From NCBI GenBank assembly GCA_026686845.1, contig JAIVEN010000013.1, forward strand, positions 2,252,001-2,316,000: a DNA stretch of 64,000 nucleotides, in the 5' to 3' direction. The stretch is from Adenanthera pavonina. Taxonomy: Eukaryota; Streptophyta; Magnoliopsida; Fabales; Fabaceae. The position numbers and the translations under genes were made by a program. This document shows, one piece after another, positions 43,857 to 54,498 of the stretch (positions are counted from its first letter, which is position 1; each line of letters opens with the position of its first letter). Below the pieces are notes generated by a model. It was not told the origin of the DNA and ran no database searches. It saw only the letters and a program-made list of their open reading frames with translations.

Positions 43857-45287
43857 TGTAAGGGAAAGTGAGAGATGTAAAAAAGAGAGAAACTAGAAGA
43901 ACTTAGAAAAAGAGAATTCGAAGGGAGAAGGGAAGAACTCAAAATAGAGAAATAATTAAAATAACTCAATTCTACTCAATGTTGTTTTAAATTTAAATTA
44001 CAATTATAACTATTTATAGGATTCAATGGAGCTTTCTTAAAAATTTAGTTAATCTAGTAAAATAGAAAATTACTTAACTTAAAAACTCAATCTAAAAAGA
44101 TTGTAAGAATCTCACTTATTTAGAAATTTCTTAAAAATTAAAACATTCTAACATAAATTTAAAGAAAAAAAATCATAATAATTCCTAAAAGATATGATAA
44201 AACCTAATTAAATCTACAAGATATTCTAAATATTCTAATAAAATACTTTATTTTAAAATCATAAATATACATTCTCCATTATTCTCCCAGTTTGAAGGAA
44301 CTTTCATCGAAAGAGTTAAAACTCCACGTAACATCTAGATATAAGAAATCTTTTCAACAAATAAGATAACAAAGGATGGGATCTAACCACAAAATCTTTC
44401 CATTATAAATCTACATGGCTATTGAATTTGGAAAGCTTTTCCAATGGATAAAATATTGATAAAGAGAACTTTTAGACAAGAGAATATTCCGCTCTTTCCT
44501 TGTCATAACAATCTTAGTACCTTCCACTAGTGGAAATTGTTTTATGGCTCATTCATTCTTCAAGGTTTCACCTTCTAGAGGTAAAGAAGGTATCACTTGT
44601 GGAAGTTGGACATCAGAAGACTTAGAATCCTCATATTTGACAACGGGTGGCTTGTCCATATATTTATTGACAATTTTTAACGAGTCAAACATCTAATTCA
44701 TGGTTAAGCGAAATTCTTGAATTTTTGCATCAAATTTTTTAACGCACCTTTCAAGCTCCAGAAACTATAACATGATATCTTCTACCATTCAAATCTACTG
44801 CTCTAATACCAAATGATATAAAAACAAGAAGGGAAAGGGAGATAAGTAGAAAGAAAGAAATTGGAAGAATTTTGGGGAAGAGAATTCAAAGGAAAAAGGG
44901 GAAGAACTCAAGGAAAAAAAACTAAAATAATTCAATTCTACTCAATCTTATTTTAAATTTAAATTATAATTATAGTTATTTATAAGGTTCAATAAAACTT
45001 TTTAGAATATTGACTTAATCTAATAAATAAGAAATTACTTAATCTAAAGATTCAATTTAGGGATATTACAATAATTTCACTTATTTATAAATTTCTTAAA
45101 AATTAAAATATTTTAGAATATTATAACATAATCATAAAGAAAAAGAAATCATAAAATAAAAAATAAATAAATAATAAAATAAATCTTAATAATTTCTAAA
45201 AAATATAATAAAACCTAATTAAATTTAAAAAATATTTTAATAAAATAATTTATTTAAAATTTTAATTATCCATTCTCCTCCGTCAAG
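43857..45287 (-). mobile_element. Small non-autonomous LTR element (TRIM-like)
   Basis: Two diverged direct repeats of about 430-475 bp: 43857-44290 and 44814-45287. Shared text in order: AGAGAATTC, GAAGAACTCAA, CAATTCTACTCAAT, TTTAAATTTAAATTA, TAATAAAACCTAATTAAAT and CATTCTCC. Between them, next to the right copy and on the minus strand, TTTGGTATTAGAGC (about 44800-44813) is a near match to the initiator-Met tRNA primer site TGGTATCAGAGC. At the other side a CAAACTGGGAGAA stretch is a candidate polypurine tract. The internal region is only about 520 bp and non-coding. Target duplication not resolved. Confidence 0.7.
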
Positions 45288-45313
45288 TTAACTTTGATCT
45301 AAACCTAATACCA

Positions 45314-45336
45314 CCCCCCCCCCCCCCCCCCCCCCC
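45314..45336. repeat. Homopolymer of 23 C
   Basis: An uninterrupted C run directly right of the TRIM-like element. Its true length may be uncertain because of sequencing or assembly slippage. Confidence 0.9.
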
Positions 45337-47804
45337 AATATGTAACCCCAGCTCAACCCAAAGTATTTGGGTGAGAAGGAGCCAACGGACCTGGCGCAGC
45401 CCTTGTCAAGGTACTGTGAATGTGTCAACTGTAGTGCAAGCATGGCACGTGAAATTTTGTCATTTATGCATTGTTTTCTTTCTATTTCGAGCTCCTCCCA
45501 AGTCGATGAGGTTGATATTTTTTTGGGAGCGTGTGATTTCATTCCCCTCGCCCCCTTTAACGGTGAAACCAAACATTCAAGTGGGATGAATTTGTCTACC
45601 CGGAAACAGATATTTTAGAACTCACAATTAGAAATATTTTTTTTTAAGGATTCAATTTAAAAATTTAGTAGTACTATAAACTGAATTCTCAACTCGAATC
45701 AATTAAATTTCTCACTGTTACTGTTCATTTGTCAATATTTTTTCATACAGACCCTAAAATGTCTTTTTCCCTCATCTATCATCATATTTCTCTCAATACG
45801 TGTACGGTGGCAGCAGACTCATCACCTCAATTAGCTCTTTTGGATTGGACCCATTATTATTTCCATCTTGTCAACCATATCATCAATACTCCTCACTTAC
45901 CTCTTTATCAAGATCACCTCTTAATTGTTGTGGCCAAAAATAAAATCACCTCTTAATTGTAGATCATAGGTATAAATGATAAAAAAATATTTAATATAAT
46001 TGCATCTCCCAAAATGGCTTATATTTTGGAATAAAAATCCATTCTATAATGTGAGCAATGTTAAGGAGCAAAGTACTAAATGTGTTTATTTGTTTCCCTC
46101 ATTTCCTGATTCACCAATTAATCAAAACAAACTCTAACATTTCTTAAAGAAAATGCATCCTATCATTATAACTATTGCGTTCTTAAAATTGCTGACAAAT
46201 ACTTAATCTCAATTCATTATAACTTAGCTTTAAATTATTTTTATCAAGGGAATCTTATGTCATCTAAAATTATGTATAATCTTACATTTACATTCCGTAC
46301 ACTTCTCAAGAGATATGTATAAATTATAATGTGCATTTTCTTATCATCCAAATTTAATTGAGGCAATTAATTTTTTTACATAACTTGTTATTTTAAAAAA
46401 TAAATTGTTGAAATATTAGTACATTACTTTTATTTTACATCATATTTTTTTAAAAAATTTATCTATATATATATATATATATGAGAGTGTAAATCTACTT
46501 CAAAATATCTCTTCACCCCAATGAAGGTCGTGATGAAGGTGCTTCATGTTGATCCATATATTTTATAATTTTCCTCAATTTTTTAACTGTACATGGATGG
46601 ATTATTTCGTGCATGTCTTCAATTGAAAAATGCCAAACATTTTTAAATAGAGTATAAATACCAAGAAAAGGAAAATTACAGAAATCCGAGTGAGGGGAAG
46701 ACAAAATAGACATGTGGTATTACAGGGTAAAGAGCACATGGGCGTTGCATGGGCCATCAACGCAGCGGAACCACTAATGGAGATATGATGGTGGGCCCAC
46801 CGATGGGAACAAATTGGTTTTGTGGGCCCTTTTGTATTTAGCTTGTATTTTGAGAACCGTCCATTCGGTGTTGTATTGTTATTTTGTTTGTTATTGTACT
46901 GTGCTATACTTGCTAAAATGAATTGAAATCTCATCTCATGACACCCATTTGCCTTGAAAGAATCCACATGCTTTGAAAGAAAAAAGAATCCACTTGTTTG
47001 GACCTGGGTTTAGCGGGTCCCTCTAGAATTCATCAAACTTATAGTGTTCTTATTTTGTAATTTTATTATTAGATTATTTAATTCTATTATAATAAACATA
47101 TAATTCAAATTATTAACTAATGTTAGTGTGAGCAATAAAGATTCGTATTTCTCAAACAAATGATTAAAAGTTTAATTTTTAGTCTTTATATATGAAGTAA
47201 GTTTTATTGGGAGTGGGTTATTTTTTACTCTTAATACTCTGAGGAAATTATAACTTATTACTAATGAAGAATTCTCCTAGTTAAAACAACATAAACATGA
47301 ATCTACAAAGTTATGCATTTATTATATTTTAATTAAAACTTTTATAATAAGAATATAAGAAATCAAATCACATAAACTTTTTTCACAAAATAAAATGGTT
47401 ATGGCTATTTTATTAGACCCTCAAAGTTAGGTCCATCTTCAATAAAAATAATAATAAAATTAAGGAGAAAATGCATCCCATAAAAATTCTTTAATTATAT
47501 ATTGTCATATTGTACTCGCACATTGTTGAGCAATGATGAACAGTCTTTTTTTTGGCCAATAACAATGATAAACAAAGCTCTGTTGGTATAATTTTTAATT
47601 ATTTTATTTAAAAGATAAATAAATTAATAATTTACTCCAAAAAGAAACATTTTTTTAACTTATTTCTCTAGAAACAAAACTTTTCAACTTATTTATTGAA
47701 AGATCCCTCTATCATCAATTTGATGCTTTAAATTTAATTCTCACCATTGAATAAGCATTGGGAGAATGATTGCATTTTGAATAATTTACTCTGTCTATTT
47801 AGCT
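45337..47804. other. AT-rich spacer without recognised genes
   Basis: A TA microsatellite lies at about 46466-46482. Short frames on both strands (for example 45367-45618 and 46602-46967) lack domain signatures and splice-site support. Nothing else supported. Confidence 0.4.
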
Positions 47805-47981
47805 TCATTTAGCCGTTGACACAAGCTTGAAGATCCCTTCCTCTGTTTTTGCAGCTTTCCTCAAGAGTGAAAGATGCCTTTGATTCACTTGGCCAGTTGT
47901 CCATTGGCTTTTCCACAGTTGCTCCTTAATAACATCAATAACAGTAATCCTTTCCTTTCCGATCTGTTTCAGAAATTGACT
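47805..47981 (-). pseudogene. Orphan coding-like fragment, unidentified
   Basis: A minus-strand frame of about 58 codons ending in a stop, with protein-like text (FLKQIGKERITVIDVIKEQL, then WKSQWTTGQVNQRHLSLLRK and EGIFKLVSTAK). It has no ATG and is closed by stops upstream. A possible acceptor at about 47970 would make it a last exon. I do not recognise the family. It may be a relic or a captured exon in otherwise gene-free DNA. Confidence 0.4.
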
Positions 47982-48047
47982 TAATCTTCATTAAAAAAGT
48001 TTAAAACAGTTAATCAAAACATATCAACCGCAAATCAATTCTTAATT

Positions 48048-48325
48048 TCTTTCTCTCCATTTCAAAATATCTGTCACTTAAAATTATGCTTATAGATAAA
48101 AAAGCTATCAAATAGCTTAAACTATAGCAAAATTCAATAATATTTGGCTAAAATCTCCTTATATTATTGTCTATACAATACTCGTTTCACACATTATTAT
48201 TTTCATTAATGAATAATAGTAATAAAATGATTCAAAAATAATTAATATTTCATTAAAATTTTAAAATGACAAATATTTTCCAAAAAAATTAAAATCCTAA
48301 AATGATATATATTTTGAAAGGGAAG
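48048..48325. mobile_element. Diverged Stowaway-like MITE
   Basis: The ends CTCTCCATTTCAAAATATCT and the opposed ATATATTTTGAAAGGGAAG are an imperfect inverted pair about 280 bp apart, like the CTCCCTCC..AAAATAT ends of the MITE at 3493. The flanking TA is not clean on the left side. Confidence 0.45.
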
Positions 48326-48840
48326 TATGCAGTCATAATAAGCTCAATCATGCAACCCTGTTATCATCTTGTGTCATTATGACCAAAATATGCAACAAAT
48401 GGTTACAAATACCCGATCCCATAGGAATGAATAATGAATAAATGTTCTTAAATATGAAATTCAAGCAAATAACAACCGTAGAAAATCATATAATTTTTTT
48501 TCCAAAATTTGAGTACATGTACGACTAGTTGTGAGTTGTGAATTGTGACAGTGACAGGTTGTTGTTCTTTAGCGGCTTTCCTCCGTATAAGAAGAGGGGC
48601 CTAGAAACTTGGACTCTGGGAAATGAAAGTCAGTCATTCACTGTATTAGTTTTTGCTACATTATTGATTTTGGAAAATTGATATTGATTTATACCAAAAC
48701 CGTATGATTTTTGCCACTTTTTTCGTCTCGTGAGTACTCACATGCCGAAAAAGCCAGCCGCTGCCTTCATCGCCACTCGATCGCATTTCACACTCCACAT
48801 TTGATTTCCATTCGCAATAATATCAATTTTCCATCATCTC
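48326..48840. other. Promoter region of the APL gene
   Basis: AT-rich. No sure TATA box could be chosen. A transcript start somewhere about 48780-48880 is inferred from the 5' UTR intron that follows. Confidence 0.3.
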
Positions 48841-48920
48841 TCTGAAGTCTGCACGCTTCTCTGGATCCCCATTTTGTTCAGCTCGAAATTCCTCTTCTTT
48901 TAGCTACTTTTGAGTGAAGG

Positions 48921-49081
48921 GTAATGATTTTTTTATATTTCTGTTTTTTATCTCCTTGATTTGCATTATTCTCTAACTGCAACTTTGAATATTCGGGAAA
49001 AAGTTAGTGTCTGTATATTCTTAGTTTGCTTATGGTTGTTATATCAACTTTCTGAGATTTGAGTTCATTTGTTTGTTCCAG
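48921..49081 (+). other. Probable 5' UTR intron of the APL gene
   Basis: GAGTGAAGG is followed by GTAATG at 48921. The opposite border is a T-rich run ending TTTGTTCCAG at 49081. The start codon follows 54 bp later. Introns in this position are common in plant genes; transcript data would settle it. Confidence 0.5.
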
Positions 49082-49135
49082 TGCTTGGAATTGACCGGCT
49101 TCTTCCATTGAGCACCTGAACTCTCTGGTTCGCCT

Positions 49136-52100
49136 ATGGCTTCTTCATGTGTGACCTTGAAAGCCAATACCCATTTACCAAATGCAAGAAAGGGCGATCT
49201 CTTTCGCCAGGATAATGGGTTTTTAGGGGAAAGAATCAAGAACCTGAATTGCATCAGTCCCTATGTGAGACATGAGAAGAGGGTCAAGAAGATCAAGCCC
49301 GGTGTTGTTTCTGCTGTTCTCACATCAAACGATACCAAAGAATCTCTGGTAAGCTTAGCTCTAACTAGTTTTCTTTTGTGGCTGCAAGGTTTAGGTGTAA
49401 TTGGTTGTGTTCTTAATGTCATTTTCACTTCCAGACCTTGCAGGTGCCTTCGTTTCTGAGACGAAAGGCTGATCCCAAAAATGTAATTTCCATCATATTG
49501 GGTGGAGGACCTGGAATTCAACTCTTTCCCCTCACCAAACGAGCTGCAACACCTGCTGTAAGTGAATATGGTAGATAGTTCATAACTTTTGACCGAAGAA
49601 TTTGGTCCTTTAGAGAAGAACTCTGGCTTTTAAAAAAAAAAAAAAATTTATTACTACTCGTAAGTCTATTCCTCAAAAGATTGTTTAGTATCATGTCACA
49701 TGGATGAAAGAGAAAATAAAATTTGTAAGTGCTATAGTGATGCAAAAAATTTTTGAATGAGCCATTTGATCCTGGGGTAAAATTTTGGAGTTCTTGTGTC
49801 ATGATGATACGTAATGCATCTGCAGGTACCTGTTGGTGGATGCTACAGACTTATAGACATCCCAATGAGCAACTGTATTAACAGTGGCATTAACAAAATC
49901 TTTGTACTCACCCAATTCAACTCTGCATCCCTGAACCGTCATATCTCACGCACCTATTTTGGAAACGGTATCAACTTTGGGGATGGATTTGTGGAGGTAA
50001 GCATCATGGAAATGGAGACAAACTACTGTAGGCCGTCATATACTCTGGTGATTTTATGTAAAAGATATATAAACATGACTCAAAATTGCCAACTACTGTA
50101 GATAAAAAAAATGAATATTTTCTGGTTGAATTGAACCAAAGGGTGGATCGAACTAATGTGCTGATGGTTAAATATCAAACACGCTGTCCATCAAGTTCCT
50201 AGCCCATTTAGAAAAATGAAAATTTTACTCACTCTAAAATATTCATAAATTATAAACAGTATTCAAGATTCTCTTTCTTGTTTGGCTGCTGTACTTAATA
50301 CAGAAGTAAAAGGTACTAAAAAAGATTCTTCCAATTTTTTTGGGGTGGGGAAAAATTGTTCACCCACAAGTATTTCTGTTCCCATGGAGAATATCCAACA
50401 ATAGCTTCCATGGAATGAATAATGGATCCAGATCCTAAAAACAACAATGCTTTTGGTTCTTACTCGTGATGACTGAAAGCAAGCTCAAATGCCTAACAGG
50501 TTCTAGCAGCTACTCAGACCCCTGGAGAAGCAGGGAAGAGGTGGTTCCAAGGCACTGCAGATGCTGTGAGACAATTTACATGGGTATTTGAGGTGGGCAA
50601 CAAACTCAGCATATACCTTATTGCAGTTTATACTGCTGTGCTTCCATATTCTCAATTTAACCAGGGCAATCATTGATTTTTGTAGGATTCCAAGAACACA
50701 AACGTTGAGAATGTACTGATCTTGGCAGGAGATCATCTTTATAGAATGGATTACATGGACCTTGTGCAGGTACGCAGTATGATTTATTTATTGGAGTAAA
50801 TTAATTCTTCCTTTCAACTTCATATTTTCTTCTGATTTATTTATGACAAATAAACAGAGCCATGTTGACAGAAATGCTGATATTACAGTTTCATGCGCAG
50901 CAGTGGGTGACAGGTGTGTTCAATCTTCTTTTGATTGTGTCTGGTCTAGCTACAGGTTTGCTGCTTCATTTTAACTGTGACATATGATGTTGCGAGAAAA
51001 TGAAGTTATAACTATTTTACTTATTTTCACTCAAATTAACAGAGTACTTTATTCAGAAGGAAAGTTACATGAAAGAGAAGGAAAAAATAAAGAAATGATA
51101 AGTTGAAACAAATCAGTTCAAATTTAATATTATGTGAGACTCATTGCAAATTGCTTGCTTTTCAGTCGTGCCTCAGATTATGGATTGGTCAAGGTAGATG
51201 GCAGAGACCGCATCATCCAATTTTCAGAAAAACCAAAGCGTGCTGATTTGAAAGCGATGGTAATTACTAGCCTATCTAAAATTATCACTTTTCAGTTTTC
51301 TTCTTTTCTAGACAGTTCCTCTGAAGTTGGTCACTACCATGAAGCTACTATAAATTACCATCTTCAGTTTCAATGTAGTCTTTTTCTGTAACATCTACTG
51401 TGAAGTTCATGGTTTATTCCAAACTGATGAACATAACATTGTTAAGAATATGCAGAACTCGATTGAAAACAGCTCGAATTGGTAGCTTCTGAACCAATCA
51501 AACCCCAAAACTAACTCTAATTATTCCTTCTATAATTGTGTGATCTTTTTGCGAAGTTGAAGCTTCCAAATATGTTACACTATGTCCTCATAGCACCACC
51601 ATAACATATAACAACATTGTCTTGTTTTATATTCTCTACAGCAAGTAGATACTTCTCTTATCGGGTTGTCACACCAAGATGCATCAAAGTCACCATATAT
51701 AGCATCCATGGGGGTTTATGTATTTAAGACAGATGTTCTGCTCAAGCTTTTGAAATGGAGATATCCTACATCCAATGACTTTGGATCTGAAATCATTCCA
51801 GCAGCTGTGAGGGAACATGATGTCCAAGTAAGAGAAACTCTAAAATACAAATGTTTCTACCTGTTTTAATATTAAATCTTACATTTCATTTATCACAAGC
51901 TAAATACCTCTTGGGCTGTGCCATGTTTATATGCATATTCACCTAGCTAGTAATGAATACGTGGGGTATGCTTCTTTTTTCTGTTTTTGCTTATGCATAT
52001 AACAGAGTCACTTATACGACTCATATGCCTATTGTTTTTGCAGGCATATTTTTTCAGAGACTACTGGGAAGACATTGGAACAATAATGTCCTTTTACGAT

Positions 52101-53586
52101 GCTAACCTTGCTCTTACTGAAGAGGTGGGTTCAGGATATTACGGTTGGCATATTTGTCTTGAATTACTTAGTGATCTTCCCAGTTTTTTAGTATACCATC
52201 ATGAATTGGTTACAAACCACAATATCATAGATACTTTACTATCACTCGTTTTATTTTCAGCACTAAGAATACGGCCACCATCACATTGCAGATTGTGGCA
52301 TATTAAAACTTTAGGCCAAAAGAGCCATAATGGTTTCTTAGAATTCTAGGGCTGGCCGATTTGTCCCTTGAGCAATTTTCTTGAATAAGCAACACTTATA
52401 TTTCAATTAATTGCCAGAACTATTGCAGATTGCCGATGTCCTTGTTCATTCGAAGGTAACTAATATCTGCTTTATCCTTTCTCTCTTGCAGAATCCAAAG
52501 TTTAAATTCTATGACCCTAAAACACCCATTTTCACATCTCCTCGTTTCCTGCCACCAACGAAGATCGATAAGTGTCGGGTAAGATAATAGGTTCTGGGTT
52601 TAACCTAGTAGTCTACCTTAAAGCAGGTTTATAACTTCATGATACGTCTTGCTTCTCACTATTGAGTCTTGTAGATTGTGGATGCAATTATCTCCCACGG
52701 ATGTTTTCTTCGAGAATGTACAGTCCAGCATTCCATTGTGGGTGAACGTTCTCGTTTGGATTATGGTGTTGAGCTCCTGGTAAATAAACAATCACATAGA
52801 CTTGGGGTTCTAGAGTCCAGACGACCCCATATAAGATTCTTTCTATCTAAAATCGTCTTTTACAGGACACTGTAATGATGGGAGCAGACTATTACCAAAC
52901 TGAATCTGAAATAGCTTCTCTGCTAGCAGAAGGGAAGGTTCCAATTGGGATTGGAAGGAATACCAAAATTAGGTAATAATCTTACTCAACAATTTTTAAA
53001 TCTTAAGGCTAAGATGGACACTGTATCATCTCACTCATTCTGCGGACTTACAAAGTTTTAAACAGTGTGGTTATTTTGTCACTGTCCTAGATTCCCTACT
53101 AATATTCAAACCATTGTTGCCGTTGAAGGAATTGTATAATTGACAAGAATGCAAAGATCGGGAAGGATGTCATCATCATGAACAAAGATGTAAGCATGGC
53201 TACCCTTTTCATCTTCGTTTTTGCTTTGAACGAACTTAATCAGTTGGTGGATTTTTTCTTGAACAGAGTCTATCTTCCACGTCACTAGCAGACACTCACA
53301 AATTAATTAAAGTCAACGATGATAATATATATATATATATATATAACTTTTAGTAAGATGGAGCCCCGAGGGTCATGGGTGGCTATCATTGATTTGTAGG
53401 CTTATGTGGATTGGTAGGCTTATGTGACAGATTCTTTCATATATGTAGCAAAAGCACATAGGGTCTGATATGCTGGGTTTGCAGGGTGTTCAAGAAGCAG
53501 ATAGACCAGAAGATGGATTTTACATCCGATCCGGAATCACTATCATCTTGGAGAAGGCAACAATAGAAGATGGCACTGTGATATGA
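49136..53586 (+). CDS. APL2: ADP-glucose pyrophosphorylase large subunit (APL2-like), 14 exons
   Basis: Exons: 49136-49348, 49435-49557, 49826-49996, 50500-50592, 50686-50769, 50858-50913, 51166-51259, 51642-51827, 52044-52124, 52492-52578, 52675-52779, 52866-52972, 53129-53189, 53485-53586. All have GT/AG borders and give 520 residues, the usual length. Residues 1-80 look like a chloroplast transit peptide. The nucleotidyl-transferase core starts with [20 protein letters not shown], then [55 protein letters not shown] and YWEDIGTI. The C-terminal left-handed beta-helix holds [20 protein letters not shown] and ends [11 protein letters not shown]. The enzyme makes ADP-glucose from glucose-1-phosphate and ATP, the first committed step of starch synthesis in plastids; large subunits mainly set allosteric control. 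The [12 protein letters not shown] segment resembles APL2 more than APL3. The exact paralogue is less certain than the family. Confidence 0.93.
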
Positions 53587-54498
53587 ATGGCGGCTATGCT
53601 TAGTCTCACAAGCTGATTGTCATGAGGTGCTGCAAAAACATATGGAGGAACGCTTCCACTGTGAGGAAACAAAAGGGTAGCAGTTTCCAGTTCCACTCTC
53701 TCTCTCTCCCTGCAATGAAGGAAGCAGTAACAGCAGCCATTTTGGTAGATGTAAGATAGAAGCTGCGCTGCTACGTGTATAAAGTACAGTTAATAATGTA
53801 TGGTGTGAAGAACCAGCCCCCCCAAAAAAAAAAGTATCATGTGAAGATCCATGAACGTTAATAAAATGAAGGACTCTTCCGGTCTTTCCTTTGCAATGGA
53901 TTCTTAACAATCTCACAAGTTGTGTGTCAAAACTAGTGATGGGGAGGCTGACCACACTAGCTGTTTGCATAACAAAATGAATTTAGAGCTAAATTCATCA
54001 CCAACAAGGTCATATGGAAGATAAATATATCATTAATTAATATAATATTATATATTATTATTTAAAGTATACATTACATTAAACAATCACGCAATTATGT
54101 TCATTGAAAAAAGAAAAGAAATACACTATATCTAAAAGAGAATGATATAAATCAATAGAAATATATATCAATTAATTTTTTACACATTATCATTTTCCTA
54201 TTTTTTCAATAAATGAGACGGTCTAGTTTAATAAACATACAAAGTACAAACATACACACACACAATTGTTTCCACACTCTTTAAATGGGTGAGGAAGTGG
54301 CATCAAAAATTCTGGAACTTGGCTTCAAAGTGGGAGTGGCAATGCCTCGTGGCAAGACCAGCGTCAGTGATCATCAAAAGCAAAACACGTCAAACGCCTG
54401 AGAGAGCGGGGAATGGAATAGTTGACGACCAAATTCAACAAAATGAAATTCAAAGTGCTAATGGCAAATGTATGTGAGCTCAATCAGAATCAGACACC
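53587..54498. other. APL 3' UTR and promoter of the CBS gene
   Basis: The first 300 bp are the likely APL 3' UTR (a CT-rich run, then an AATAAAA at about 53861). The rest is AT-rich with short CA repeats near 54253. No gene seen. Confidence 0.45.

Noticed and set aside
45367..45618. 83-codon plus frame right of the C homopolymer
   Set aside because: No domain, no splice or promoter support, and an overlapping minus frame of similar length.
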